Below, in pieces: positions 16,252 to 24,375 of a stretch of DNA of 64,000 bases. Within the stretch, counting starts at the first letter, position 1. Every line of letters begins with the position of its first letter. Made by a program: the position numbers and the translations under genes. Location: assembly GCF_036075115.1 (NCBI RefSeq), contig NZ_CP107958.1:2108001-2172000 (forward strand). Reading direction: 5' to 3'. The notes beneath the pieces were generated by a model. The model searched no databases and was not told the origin of the DNA. It saw only the letters and a program-made list of their open reading frames with translations. Source of the DNA: Streptomyces sp. NBC_00377 (GTDB lineage Bacteria; Actinomycetota; Actinomycetes; Streptomycetales; Streptomycetaceae).

Positions 16252-17478
16252 GTGAGCAGGCACACCAGGCGCAGGCCGAAGTCGCAGGTCCGAATGACCA
16301 TCGCCGGGGCCGGCATCCTCGCGTCGGCGGCGGTCGCGACCACGGTGGCCATCGCCTCGGCGGGCGAAGTCCCCCGCGCCCACGAGGACGTGACGACGAA
16401 GAGTGCCAGGACGGGAGCCGACCACGCCGTCTTCGTACAGGGCAACGAGCTCGCCGGAAACACCATCCACGTCTTCAAGCGCGGCGAGGACGGAAAGCTG
16501 ACCACCGCGGGCACTTACGCATCCGGCGGCAAGGGCGGGGACCAGGTCGACGCGCCCACCGACTCCCTCGCCTCCCAGGGTTCACTCGTCTACGATCGCG
16601 GCTCGCATCTGCTGCTGGCGGTCAACGCGGGCAGCGGCACCGTGACCTCGTTCCGGGTCGAGGGACAGAAATTGACGAATCGTCGGGTGGTGCGCTCGGG
16701 TGGGGACTTCCCCTCGTCCATCGCGGTGTCCGGCAACCTCGCCTACGTCATGAACGCAGGAGGCGCGGGCAGCGTCCAGGGCTTCAGGATCACGCCCAAC
16801 GGACTTGAGCCGCTGGGCGGTTCGTATCGCTCCCTGGGGCTGAAGAACGACAAGGTGCCGTTGTTCAGCAGCTCACCCGGCCAGGTCGCGTTCACGCCGG
16901 GGGGCCGTGAGCTGGTCGTCACCACGAAGTCCGCCAACACCATCGAGGTGTTCCCGATGCGACGCGACGGACGTCCCGCACACCGGCCGAAGGTGAACGA
17001 CTCGGCCGGCGGCGTGCCGTTCGCGATCACCTTCGACAAGGCAGGCCGGATGCTGGTGGCCGAGGCCGAGAAGTCGACGGTCAGTACGTACAAGGTGCTC
17101 GCCGACGGCAGCCTCAAGGTCGTCCAGAAGCCCCTGGCCAACGGTCAGAACACGCTGTGCTGGCTGGAGCGCGCCGGCGACTTCTTCTACGGCGGCAACA
17201 CCGGCAACTCGACCGTCACCGGCTACCGCAGCGACCGGCGCGGCAGGCTCGCGCTCACCAACGAGGTCGGCATCGCCACCCCGCCGTCGGCGATGTCCCA
17301 GGGGGTCATCGACCTGGCGGTGACGCAGGACGAGAAGTTCCTGTACGTGCAGAACGGGACCTCCGGCACCGTCGACGGCTTCCGCATCGGCAGGAACGGC
17401 TCCCTCACCAAGGTCACCACGGCCACCGGACTGCCCCCCTTCGCCGAGTCCGGCATGGAGGGCATAGCCGCGGTGTAA
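16252..17478 (+). CDS. Secreted lactonase-like beta-propeller protein
   Basis: 408 residues from GTG 16252, with AGGAG nearby; the longer frame from 16222 lacks a ribosome site. The N-terminus is basic followed by a hydrophobic stretch (AGAGILASAAVATTVAIASA), a signal peptide or anchor. The rest consists of repeated blade sequences (VFVQGNELAGNTIHVFKR, VMNAGGAGSVQGFRITPNG, VQNGTSGTVDGFRIGRNG) of the 7-bladed 6-phosphogluconolactonase-like/YVTN type. Many secreted members have no proven enzyme activity. Its promoter element ties it to the flanking regulon. Confidence 0.8.
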   Translation: MSRHTRRRPKSQVRMTIAGAGILASAAVATTVAIASAGEVPRAHEDVTTKSARTGADHAVFVQGNELAGNTIHVFKRGEDGKLTTAGTYASGGKGGDQVDAPTDSLASQGSLVYDRGSHLLLAVNAGSGTVTSFRVEGQKLTNRRVVRSGGDFPSSIAVSGNLAYVMNAGGAGSVQGFRITPNGLEPLGGSYRSLGLKNDKVPLFSSSPGQVAFTPGGRELVVTTKSANTIEVFPMRRDGRPAHRPKVNDSAGGVPFAITFDKAGRMLVAEAEKSTVSTYKVLADGSLKVVQKPLANGQNTLCWLERAGDFFYGGNTGNSTVTGYRSDRRGRLALTNEVGIATPPSAMSQGVIDLAVTQDEKFLYVQNGTSGTVDGFRIGRNGSLTKVTTATGLPPFAESGMEGIAAV

Positions 17479-17807
17479 AGAAGCTGCCACCGCGGCCGGG
17501 CGCCCTGGAGACTCCACTCCGGGGCGCCGAACCCGTTCCGACGCAGCAAGGAGTGCGCAACGCCGGTCACCGATCCCGCAGCCGACAGACCATGCGGGCC
17601 GGACGCGCCCAGCCGACTGGAGCACCAGTGGGGAACAGACAGACGAGGTCCTCTGCTCTGGCCTCGCCGCGCGATCGGCGAGGCCGGTGTCGAGTCGGAG
17701 GGGAATCACCCCGGCGGACGGTTTCCAGCGTTCCACGGCACCACACAAGATCTTACGAAGCCCTTACGCAGCCGTCTCAAATGACGTAACACGCCTACGA
17801 TCACAGC
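17479..17807. other. Intergenic region, 329 bp
   Basis: Contains the promoter elements of the next gene at 17752-17780. No other coding or structural feature is evident. Confidence 0.4.
17752..17780. promoter_or_regulatory. Shared regulator element, site 7 (membrane protein)
   Basis: Two CTTACG half-sites at 17752 and 17763 (11 bp apart). The -10 box TACGAT follows 25 bp after the first 19 bp, about one helical turn closer than at the other sites. Confidence 0.5.
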
Positions 17808-18416
17808 GTGTTGACCATCCGAAACATCACCCTCGTCACTGTCGCGCCCCTTGTGCTGGCTGTGGCGGGCGCCGCGCACCCGCATGGTCTGTCCAGGGCG
17901 ACGGCCACGGACTGGACACAGTTGCACATCGCGCTGCTGCCGGTCTTTCCCCTGCTCACGCTCGGCCTCCTCGTCCCTCTGTGGCACCGCCCCCGACCAG
18001 ACCTCGCGGGCTTCGCCACGGCGGTGGCCTGGACGAGTGCGTTCACGTACGCGGCCTTCTACACCGGTCTCGACGCGGTGGCCGGTATCGCGGCGGGAAC
18101 CGCGGTCGAGCACGCTGCCGGGACAGCGAACATAGGGCCGATCAAGTACCCGCTCTACGACACAGGTGAGTCGCTCGGGGAGGTCGGCGCCTACGCCCTC
18201 ATCGTCGCCGTCGCGGCCACGGCGGTCGCGCTCTTCCCGAAACACGGCGTGCGCGTTGTTCCCGGCACGGTGGTTCTCCTGGTGGCCGGCTGGTCCTTCA
18301 CTGACAGCCACATCTTCTGGCCCCGCGGTGTATGGACCATGCTCGGTTTCGCGCTGGGCTTCGCTCTGCTCGCCGCCGGGACCAGAAGCAGCGAATCCGT
18401 TCCGCGCCGCGCCTGA
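17808..18416 (+). CDS. Hypothetical polytopic membrane protein
   Basis: 202 residues from GTG 17808; TACGAT lies 6 bp upstream, giving a leaderless mRNA. Five or six hydrophobic segments are visible, starting with ITLVTVAPLVLAVAGAAHPH. Histidines in HPHG, QLHIAL and DSHIFWP, and the ordered small-residue helices, could suggest haem or metal sites, but I recognise no family. It lies between the two mirror copies and has the shared promoter element, so it is likely part of the same system. Confidence 0.75.
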   Translation: MLTIRNITLVTVAPLVLAVAGAAHPHGLSRATATDWTQLHIALLPVFPLLTLGLLVPLWHRPRPDLAGFATAVAWTSAFTYAAFYTGLDAVAGIAAGTAVEHAAGTANIGPIKYPLYDTGESLGEVGAYALIVAVAATAVALFPKHGVRVVPGTVVLLVAGWSFTDSHIFWPRGVWTMLGFALGFALLAAGTRSSESVPRRA

Positions 18417-18985
18417 GCGGGACGGGTGGCTCCGCAGCGCATCGCCGCCATCGCACGAGCCGGTTTCAAACCCACACCCGCGAAACGACGACTTGCCGGC
18501 GGCACGCAGTCGAGCTGGGCGTGGGCAATCCGGGCACGACCAACAGCGACGGTACGCCGCATACGGCACGTTCCTTCGTCACCTGGAACACCGCGCCGAT
18601 CTCCGATGCGCTGGTCTCGAGTGCGAAGCTGAGCCTGTGGAACTTCCATTCGGGTAACACGGACTGCAAGGCTTACCCCTGGGGTGTCTACAGCACGGGC
18701 AAGGCGTCCACGGCCTCGCGCCGGACATCCCAGCCGGCCCGGGCCGCGACCGCTTCGGCGACCTCGACGGAGACCAAGGGCAACCCCGGTTGCACCGCGG
18801 CGCCGGACGGCCGGGTCCGGCCGCGCCGACCGGACGCGGGCCGGTGCCGCGGGGACGCCTTCGCGCGCGCCGAGCCGGGCGTGCGGCCACACGCGGCGCG
18901 GCAGAACTCCCCCTCCTCGCACCGGTTCCCGCGAACTCCCGGGCTCGGTGGCGCGGTGCTCGGTGGCGCAGGGCTCGGCGCCCCC
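18417..18985. pseudogene. Remnant of secreted DNRLRE-type protein within a 570-bp gap
   Basis: From about 18509 to 18800 on the plus strand, one frame reads LGVGNPGTTNSDGTPHTARS, FVTWNTAPISDALVSSAKLS and LWNFHSGNTDCKAYPWGVYS. This pattern matches DNRLRE-domain repeats of secreted Streptomyces proteins. There is no start codon, signal peptide or C-terminal remainder, and the frame runs straight out of non-coding sequence, so it is a fragment. The flanks of the gap show nothing else until the promoter at 18986. Confidence 0.5.
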
Positions 18986-19004
18986 GACGTCCGCGTTTCG
19001 TAAG
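18986..19004. promoter_or_regulatory. Shared regulator element, site 8 (glycosyltransferase B)
   Basis: GACGTCCGCGTTTCGTAAG, identical to the coding-strand form of site 4, with the same 38-bp spacing to TAGGGT, which is 6 bp before GTG 19050. Confidence 0.7.
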
Positions 19005-19049
19005 GAGCTCAAGACCGATATGCGCCAGGTGCGTTCGTAGGGTGAAACC

Positions 19050-19745
19050 GTGACTCTCCCACCCCCGGACGTCGACGTCGTCCTCCCCTGCCTGAACGAA
19101 GCCGAGGCGCTGCCCTGGGTCCTCGCCCGGATCCCCGACGGCTGGCGTGCCCTCGTCGTCGACAACGGCTCCACCGACGGTTCGGCGGACATCGCCCGCG
19201 CGCTCGGCGCGACCGTCGTGCACGAGTCGCGCCGGGGCTTCGGCGCCGCGTGTCACGCGGGACTGAGCGCCGCCACCGCCGATGTCGTGTGCTTCTGCGA
19301 CTGCGACGCCTCCCTGGACCCCACGCTGCTCGTGCCGTTCGTCCACGAGGTCCGCTCAGGCGCGGCCGACCTGGTCCTCGGCCGGCGCCGGCCGAGCGGC
19401 CGGGGCGCCTGGCCCGTGCACGCCCGCGCGGGCAACCTGGCGCTGGCGCGCATGCTGCGCAGCCGCACCGGGCTGCGCCTGCGCGACCTCGGACCGCTGC
19501 GTGCCGCCCGCCGCGAACCACTGCTCGCCCTCGGCCTCACCGACCGGCGCAGCGGCTACCCCCTTCAGATGGTGGTACGAGCCGCCGACGACGGCTGGCG
19601 GATCGCCGAGCACGACGTGCCGTACCGGCCGCGCACCGGCGCCTCGAAGGTGACCGGCACCTGGCGCGGCACCTGGCAGGCGGTACGCGACATGAGCCGC
19701 GTCCTGCACGAGACACCCACCCACGCAGGAGGAACCGTCCGATGA
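19050..19745 (+). CDS. Family 2 glycosyltransferase, copy B
   Basis: 231 residues from GTG 19050 (leaderless, TAGGGT 6 bp upstream). It matches copy A over the whole GT2 domain: DVVLPCLNEAEALPWVL, VVDNGSTDGS, FCDCDASLD and the C-terminal RTGASKVTGTWRGTWQAVRD. It lacks copy A's longer N-terminal and C-terminal tails. The stop overlaps the next start by 4 bp. Same predicted role as copy A; divergence between the copies is enough to allow different acceptors. Confidence 0.9.
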   Translation: MTLPPPDVDVVLPCLNEAEALPWVLARIPDGWRALVVDNGSTDGSADIARALGATVVHESRRGFGAACHAGLSAATADVVCFCDCDASLDPTLLVPFVHEVRSGAADLVLGRRRPSGRGAWPVHARAGNLALARMLRSRTGLRLRDLGPLRAARREPLLALGLTDRRSGYPLQMVVRAADDGWRIAEHDVPYRPRTGASKVTGTWRGTWQAVRDMSRVLHETPTHAGGTVR

Positions 19746-20362
19746 CCACGCTTCTCGTCATCGCCAAAGAACCCAGGCCGGGGCGCGTCAAGACGCGGCT
19801 CACCCCGCCGTACAGCCCCGAGGAGGCGGCCCTGCTCGCGGCGGCCGCCCTCGCCGACACCCTGCGCACCGTGGCCGCCGTGCCCGCGTCGCGGCGGGTG
19901 CTCGTCCTCGACGGCTCCCCCGGTCCCTGGCTGCCGCCCGGCTTCGACGTCGTGCCGCAGTGCGCGGGCGGACTGGACGAGCGGCTGGCGGACGCCTTCG
20001 CGGGCTGCACCGGCCCGGCCCTGCTCATCGGTATGGACACCCCGCAGGTGACGCCCGAGCTGCTCACGATGGACTTCTCGGACTGTGACGCCTGGTTCGG
20101 TCCGGCGGCGGACGGCGGCTTCTGGTCGATCGGCCTGGCCCGCCCCGACCCCGGCCTGCTGCGGGGAGTGCCCATGTCGACGCCGGAGACCGGGGCCGTG
20201 CAGCGGGAGCGGCTGGTCTCCGGCGGGCTCCGGGTGCGCGACCTGCCGTGTCTGCGGGACGTCGACACCGCCGACGACGCCCACGCGGTCGCCGCCCTGA
20301 TCCCGCACAGCCGCTTCGCCTCACGGCTGGCCCGCCTCTCGACGCCGGCGGGCCGCCGATGA
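19742..20362 (+). CDS. DUF2064/COG3222 GT-A-like transferase, copy B
   Basis: 206 residues. MTTLLVIAKEPRPGRVKTRL is identical to the start of copy A, and GMDTPQVTPELLTMDFSDCD and FGPAADGGFWSIGL follow. Both ends overlap neighbours (ATGA). The order glycosyltransferase, DUF2064, methyltransferase is the same as in copy A. Function beyond family is unknown. Confidence 0.88.
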   Translation: MTTLLVIAKEPRPGRVKTRLTPPYSPEEAALLAAAALADTLRTVAAVPASRRVLVLDGSPGPWLPPGFDVVPQCAGGLDERLADAFAGCTGPALLIGMDTPQVTPELLTMDFSDCDAWFGPAADGGFWSIGLARPDPGLLRGVPMSTPETGAVQRERLVSGGLRVRDLPCLRDVDTADDAHAVAALIPHSRFASRLARLSTPAGRR

Positions 20363-21099
20363 GCACCACCGTGCCCCCGTGGGCGGCCGCCGACTCCTAC
20401 GCCGCCGCCCTGCACGCCGGACGGGGTCCGCTGTTCCTGCGCCGGGACGACGGCTGGCTGCTGCCCCTGGAGGTGGAACGGTGGTGCGCCCGCGCCGACC
20501 CGGTCGACCGGGACGTACTGGACCGGTGTGAGGGCGCCGTGCTGGACGTCGGCTGCGGGCCGGGCCGGCTGGTCGCGGAACTCGCCGCACGGGGCCGGGT
20601 CGCCCTCGGTATCGACGTCAGCGAGGCCGCCGTCGACCAGACCGTGCGGCTCGGCGGCCGGGCGCTGCGGCGCTCGGTCTTCGATCCGTTGCCGGGCGAG
20701 GGCCGTTGGGGCACCGTCCTGCTCATGGACGGCAACGTCGGCATCGGCGGCGACCCGCTCGCCCTCCTGGACCGGGCGGCCGCCCTGCTGGCCCCCGGCG
20801 GGCTGCTGATCGCCGAGACCGCGCCGGTGGACGTCGACGAACGCGTCCACGTCCACATCACCGACGCGCACGCCGCCGTCGGCGCTCCTTTCCCCTGGGC
20901 GCGGCTCGGCACCCCGGCGCTGCTGCGGTACGCCCGAGGCTGGGCGGTCGCCGGCCGGTGGACGGCCGGCGACCGCCGCTTCCTCGCGCTGCGCAGCGGC
21001 GGCGCGGACGGCGGCGCCGAGCCGCCGGAGAGCCCGGCGGCGATCAGCGACCGGCGGGTGAGGATCCCGGCCGCCGTCAGGCGGGTGCCCTGCCGGTAG
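20359..21099 (+). CDS. Class I SAM-dependent methyltransferase, copy B
   Basis: 246 residues from ATG 20359, overlapping the DUF2064 stop. VLDVGCGPGRLVAELA is the SAM motif and VLLMDGNVGIGGDP motif II. The N-terminus is shorter than copy A's. The tail (AEPPESPAAISDRRVRI...) aligns with copy A's tail, and the minus strand of this tail still reads like the end of the small membrane protein that overlaps copy A's gene. That antisense footprint extends past this gene's stop codon to about 21115. Confidence 0.88.
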   Translation: MSTTVPPWAAADSYAAALHAGRGPLFLRRDDGWLLPLEVERWCARADPVDRDVLDRCEGAVLDVGCGPGRLVAELAARGRVALGIDVSEAAVDQTVRLGGRALRRSVFDPLPGEGRWGTVLLMDGNVGIGGDPLALLDRAAALLAPGGLLIAETAPVDVDERVHVHITDAHAAVGAPFPWARLGTPALLRYARGWAVAGRWTAGDRRFLALRSGGADGGAEPPESPAAISDRRVRIPAAVRRVPCR

Positions 21100-21115
21100 C
21101 GCCGGTCCGCCCGGC
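20970..21115 (-). pseudogene. Footprint of a lost small-membrane-protein gene
   Basis: The minus strand reads YRQGTRLTAAGILTRR, SLIAAGLSGGSA, then RSARKRRSPAVH, aligning with YRSATALSGDEFLSRW, LLITAALFGGSA and RLRRATKERPPVVH at the C-terminus of the copy A gene (11779-12270). Similarity runs a few codons past the methyltransferase stop (GRADRRYR versus GKVADHYR) and then ends in short CTGCCGCAC repeats. So copy B once had this gene in the same convergent overlap. Confidence 0.6.
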
Positions 21116-21193
21116 CGGCCGCTGCCGCCCGCGCTGTCGCTGCCGCACTGCCGCACTGCCGCACTGCCGACGGTCAGCGGTAACCACCTGGGC

Positions 21194-21241
21194 GGATCTC
21201 GTATGCCTCCGACCGTGGGCCGGGGCGCCCCGGCCCACGGT
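21194..21241 (-). pseudogene. Decayed promoter and start of a lost molybdoenzyme gene
   Basis: On the minus strand CCGGCCCACGGTCGG is followed shortly by ATACGAGATCC. In copy A the same place reads CCGGCCTACGGTCGGGAC then ATGCGCGACC, the -10 box and start codon of the molybdoenzyme. Here the -10 has become CACGGT and the start codon ATA. Almost all of the coding region is missing between here and 21115. Confidence 0.55.
21212..21241. terminator. 30-bp perfect palindrome, possible terminator
   Basis: Two 15-base arms (ACCGTGGGCCGGGGC and its complement) with no loop, all G+C-rich. It lies between the methyltransferase B stop and the GT-C remnant and coincides with the decayed molybdoenzyme promoter. 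It could form a hairpin that ends transcription of the glycosyltransferase operon. Confidence 0.45.
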
Positions 21242-21253
21242 GGCGTGCGAGTC

Positions 21254-21272
21254 ATGACGAAACGCTGACGTC
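21254..21272. promoter_or_regulatory. Shared regulator element, site 9 (GT-C remnant B)
   Basis: ATGACGAAACGCTGACGTC, one base different from the minus-strand reading of site 3, and again 36 bp from a TAGCGT -10 box. It still fronts the broken GT-C gene. Confidence 0.6.
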
Positions 21273-21321
21273 CGGCCCGGACCGCGGTAATTGTCCGTCC
21301 TCCCGGCCTAGCGTTCCGGAT

Positions 21322-21731
21322 GTGACCCGCACTCTTCAGCCTGTCGAAACGGAAACGCGCACCCTGCGCCCCGGACGGTCCCGCGGCCTCCGCCGTGACC
21401 TGTACGCCGCCGGCGCCGCCGCCCTGCTGGTGACGGCCACTGATCGGCCGCCACATCCAGGACACCCACCACACCCTGCGTGTCGGCTGGCCTCCGCTGC
21501 TGGGGACCTGGGGACCCCACCTGGGTCCCGGGACCCCGGCGGCCGTCCTGGTGGCGACAGCGGTCGTGACGCACGGTCCCGCCCTCGCGGCGCGTCTGCG
21601 CTGGCGGTCCCTGCTCCCGCTGGCGTGGGGAACCTCCCTGCTCTGGACGGCCACGCAGGCCGTCGCGCAACACCGCGGCCGGGGCCATGCTCGCACTGCT
21701 CCTCAACCATCTGCTGATGACCGGCTGGTGA
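21322..21731 (+). pseudogene. GT-C-like membrane protein, copy B remnant
   Basis: The GTG start and the first about 40 codons are intact (RGLRRDLYAAGAAALLVTA). A frameshift near 21437 moves the homologous reading to LRVGWPPLLG...GPGTPAAVLV and ARLRWRSLLPLAWGTSLLW, matching residues about 38-95 of copy A. A large internal deletion of some 330 codons then joins to LALLLNHLLMTGW and TGA, the exact C-terminus of copy A. Both termini survive while the middle is gone. It cannot encode a working protein. The promoter with TAGCGT is still present. Confidence 0.8.
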
Positions 21732-22009
21732 GCCCGGCGGCCGTACCCGACCGCAGCGTCAGCGGGGCCGCCGCACGGCGACGGGTACGGCCTCGGCGGC
21801 TGGAGGTGGCTGCCACGGCCCGGACGTCGGGTCCGCCGGGTCCGCCGGGCACGCTGATCCGCGGCCGGCTGCCGGACATGTCCGGGCCGGATCGCTGTCG
21901 GCGCCACCGCCCTCGCCCTGCGGATGACCGACGCCGCCGATCCTTACGGATCACTGACGTCCACCGGCCCACCCGCTGACAGCGCCGCGCCGGTGCCAGA
22001 CTCAGTGGG
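21732..22009. other. Intergenic region before response regulator B
   Basis: 278 bp. Holds the shared element at 21943-21961; nothing else recognised. Confidence 0.4.
21943..21961. promoter_or_regulatory. Shared regulator element, site 10 (response regulator B)
   Basis: CTTACGGATCACTGACGTC, with TTACG and TGACG 11 bp apart; 67 bp from CTTACG to the GTG start, nearly the same as for copy A (66 bp). Confidence 0.65.
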
Positions 22010-22762
22010 GTGAAACGCGTACTCGTCGTGGACGACGACCCCACGGTCTCCGAGGTCGTCGCCGGATATCTGGGCCGGGCCGGCTTCGCCGTCGCCGTGG
22101 CCGCCGACGGTCCGACCGCCGTGGCCCTGGCCGCCGCCCGGCCGCCCGACCTCATGGTGCTCGACCTGATGCTGCCCGGCATGGACGGACTGGAGGTGTG
22201 CCGCCGCGTCCGCGAGGACGGCCCACTGCCGGTGATCATGCTGACCGCGCGCGGCGACGAGGAGGACCGCGTCCTCGGCCTGGAGGTCGGCGCGGACGAC
22301 TACGTCACCAAGCCCTTCAGCCCCCGCGAGCTGGTCCTGCGCGTCGAGTCGGTGCTCCGCCGCGCGGGGTCTCTCGCAGCCGTCCGGTCCGAGCCCGTGG
22401 AGCCATGGCTGCGCAGCGGTCCGCTCGCCCTTGATCCCACCGGCCGGCGCGCCACCCGCGCCGGCGCCGAACTCGCCCTCACGATCCGCGAGTTCGACCT
22501 GCTGGAGTTCTTCATTCGGCACCCCGGACGGGCGACGAGCCGCGAGGAGCTCATGCATCAGGTGTGGGGCTGGGAGTTCGGGGACCTGTCGACCGTGACC
22601 GTCCACGTGAGGCGGCTGCGCGAGAAGGTCGAGGACGACCCCGCCCAGCCCCGCCTGATCAGCACCGTATGGGGGGTCGGATACCGCTTCGACCCTCCTC
22701 GGGCGGACGAGGCCGACGGGACCGACGGGACCGACGGGAGGGGAGCCGGCGATGGTGGCTGA
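22010..22762 (+). CDS. OmpR-family response regulator, copy B
   Basis: 250 residues from GTG 22010. VLVVDDDPTVSEVVAGYL opens the receiver domain, with Asp52 in MVLDLMLPG as phosphoacceptor and TKPFSPREL as the conserved Lys loop. The winged helix has LTIREFDLLEFFI and VTVHVRRLREKVEDD. The recognition helix region (WGWEFGDLSTVTVHVRRLR) is almost the same as in copy A, so both regulators should bind the same sites. Its end overlaps the kinase gene by 11 bp. It has a short C-terminal DGTDGTDG repeat not present in copy A. Confidence 0.94.
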   Translation: MKRVLVVDDDPTVSEVVAGYLGRAGFAVAVAADGPTAVALAAARPPDLMVLDLMLPGMDGLEVCRRVREDGPLPVIMLTARGDEEDRVLGLEVGADDYVTKPFSPRELVLRVESVLRRAGSLAAVRSEPVEPWLRSGPLALDPTGRRATRAGAELALTIREFDLLEFFIRHPGRATSREELMHQVWGWEFGDLSTVTVHVRRLREKVEDDPAQPRLISTVWGVGYRFDPPRADEADGTDGTDGRGAGDGG

Positions 22763-23864
22763 CACACTGCTCATCGCCCTGTACGCGGCCATCGGCGCGG
22801 TTGCCGCCGGGCTGACCGGCGCCATGGCCCTGCGGCTGCTGCGCAACCGGTCGGTCGCGCTGTCGCTGGCCGTGGTCGCGGCCGTCACGGTCGCCGCGAT
22901 GCTCGCCGGAACGATGCTGGTGTCCTGGGCGATGTTCCTCTCGGACCACGACCTGTGGGTGGTGACGATGGTCTGCTCCATCGCCGCCGCCGTCTCCCTC
23001 GTCGTGGCGCTCCTGCTGGGCCGCAGCGTCGTCAAGGGCAGCCGGGCCCTGACCGAGGCCACCCGCGCCCTCGGCGACGACGGCACCTTCATCCCGCCCG
23101 CCACCGCGCCCACCGCCGAACTCGCGCAGCTGAGCAACCAGTTGGCCGCCACCAGCGCCAAGCTGACCGCCTCGCGGGAGCGGGAGAGGGCGTTGGAGGC
23201 CTCGCGCCGCGAGCTGGTGGCCTGGATCTCCCACGATCTGCGCACACCGCTGGCCGGACTCCAGGCGATGACCGAGGCGCTGGAGGACGGCATGGTGCAG
23301 GATCCGCGCGTGTACCTCGCCCGCATCCGTAACGAGGTCGCGCGCATGAGCGACATGGTCAGCGACCTCTTCGAGCTCTCCCGCATCCAGGCCGGCGTCC
23401 TCGCGCTGACCCCGACCCGCATGTCGGTGTACGACCTGGTCGGCGACGCCATCGCGGGCGCCGACGCCCTGGCCCGGGAGCACGGCGTGCGACTGGTGGG
23501 CAGCCGCGTGGAACAGGTGCCCGTGGAGGTCGACGGCCGTGAGATGTCCCGTGTCCTGACCAATCTCCTCGTCAACGCCATCCGCCGCACCCCCAGCGAC
23601 GGCACCGTCGCCGTCTCCGCCCGCCGTGAGGCGGACCGCGTGGTGCTCGCGGTGACCGACGGCTGCGGCGGCATTCCGCCGGAGGACCTGCCCCGGGTCT
23701 TCGACACCGGCTGGCGCGGCACGGACGCCCGCACCCCGCCCGCCGGGGCCGGGCTGGGGCTGGCCATCGTCCGCGGGATCGTCGAGGCCCACCAGGGGCG
23801 GGCGGCCGTCAGCAACGTGCCGGGCGGCTGCCGTTTCGAGGTCCACCTGCCCGCGGCGGTCTGA
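22752..23864 (+). CDS. Sensor histidine kinase, copy B
   Basis: 370 residues from ATG 22752. Three N-terminal membrane helices, then ISHDLRTPLAGLQ as the phospho-His box, NLLVNAIRR, DGCGGIPPEDL and GAGLGLAIVRG as ATP-binding boxes. The cytoplasmic part is very close to copy A; the membrane part is less so, which is where a signal difference would arise. Overlaps its regulator gene by 11 bp, so they are co-translated. Confidence 0.93.
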   Translation: MVADTLLIALYAAIGAVAAGLTGAMALRLLRNRSVALSLAVVAAVTVAAMLAGTMLVSWAMFLSDHDLWVVTMVCSIAAAVSLVVALLLGRSVVKGSRALTEATRALGDDGTFIPPATAPTAELAQLSNQLAATSAKLTASRERERALEASRRELVAWISHDLRTPLAGLQAMTEALEDGMVQDPRVYLARIRNEVARMSDMVSDLFELSRIQAGVLALTPTRMSVYDLVGDAIAGADALAREHGVRLVGSRVEQVPVEVDGREMSRVLTNLLVNAIRRTPSDGTVAVSARREADRVVLAVTDGCGGIPPEDLPRVFDTGWRGTDARTPPAGAGLGLAIVRGIVEAHQGRAAVSNVPGGCRFEVHLPAAV

Positions 23865-23967
23865 GCTCCGCACCGGACGACGAGCGGCCGGTGCGAGGCC
23901 GGACAGGCCCCGCACCGGCCTCACCCGGCTGCTCGCGTCCCACGCCGACCTCGGGCGGTGGCCGCCG

Positions 23968-24375
23968 TCATCGCGACGGTGGCCGCCTCCGTCGTCGGGC
24001 GAGCCGCCGTACGGCCATGACCAGGGCCGTTCCCGCGGCCACCGCCAGCATCGCGATCAGCCAGTTGCGCGGGTAGTCCAGTGGCAGCACGGAGGAGTTG
24101 GCCCTTCGGCCCGGCCGCAGCAGCACCGGCAGCGCCACCACCGTCAGCCCTCCCGCGACCACCAGCGCCCCGCGAACCGGCCCGCGCGCCCCGCCACGCA
24201 CCAGCACCAGCCCGGTCAGCAGCACCAGCGGCGCGATCACCGCGTCGTGCAGGACCACCGCCCCGCCCCACCACACCAGGACGCCGGTCAGGTCCCGCAC
24301 GTCGAGCAGCAGCCACACACCCGCGCACATGAACACCGCACCCGCCGCGCCCGCGAGCACACGCAGTGTCTTCAC
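23968..24375 (-). CDS. Small polytopic membrane protein (molybdoenzyme partner), second locus
   Basis: 135 residues from GTG 24375, overlapping the molybdoenzyme stop (GTGA). Four hydrophobic segments; VLVWWGGAVVLHDAVIAPLV matches the copy A segment FVGAALVHDLLLLPLY. The C-terminus is a run of arginines. It keeps the same coupling with the molybdoenzyme as in copy A, but is clearly more diverged than the other paired genes. It lies downstream of and converging on kinase B, a different position from copy A. Confidence 0.78.
   Translation of the reverse strand: MKTLRVLAGAAGAVFMCAGVWLLLDVRDLTGVLVWWGGAVVLHDAVIAPLVLLTGLVLVRGGARGPVRGALVVAGGLTVVALPVLLRPGRRANSSVLPLDYPRNWLIAMLAVAAGTALVMAVRRLARRRRRPPSR

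Noticed and set aside
19537..21696. 719-residue open frame on the minus strand
   Set aside because: Antisense to the DUF2064 and methyltransferase genes. Only the short stretch near 20970-21115, in a different minus-strand frame, has meaningful similarity.
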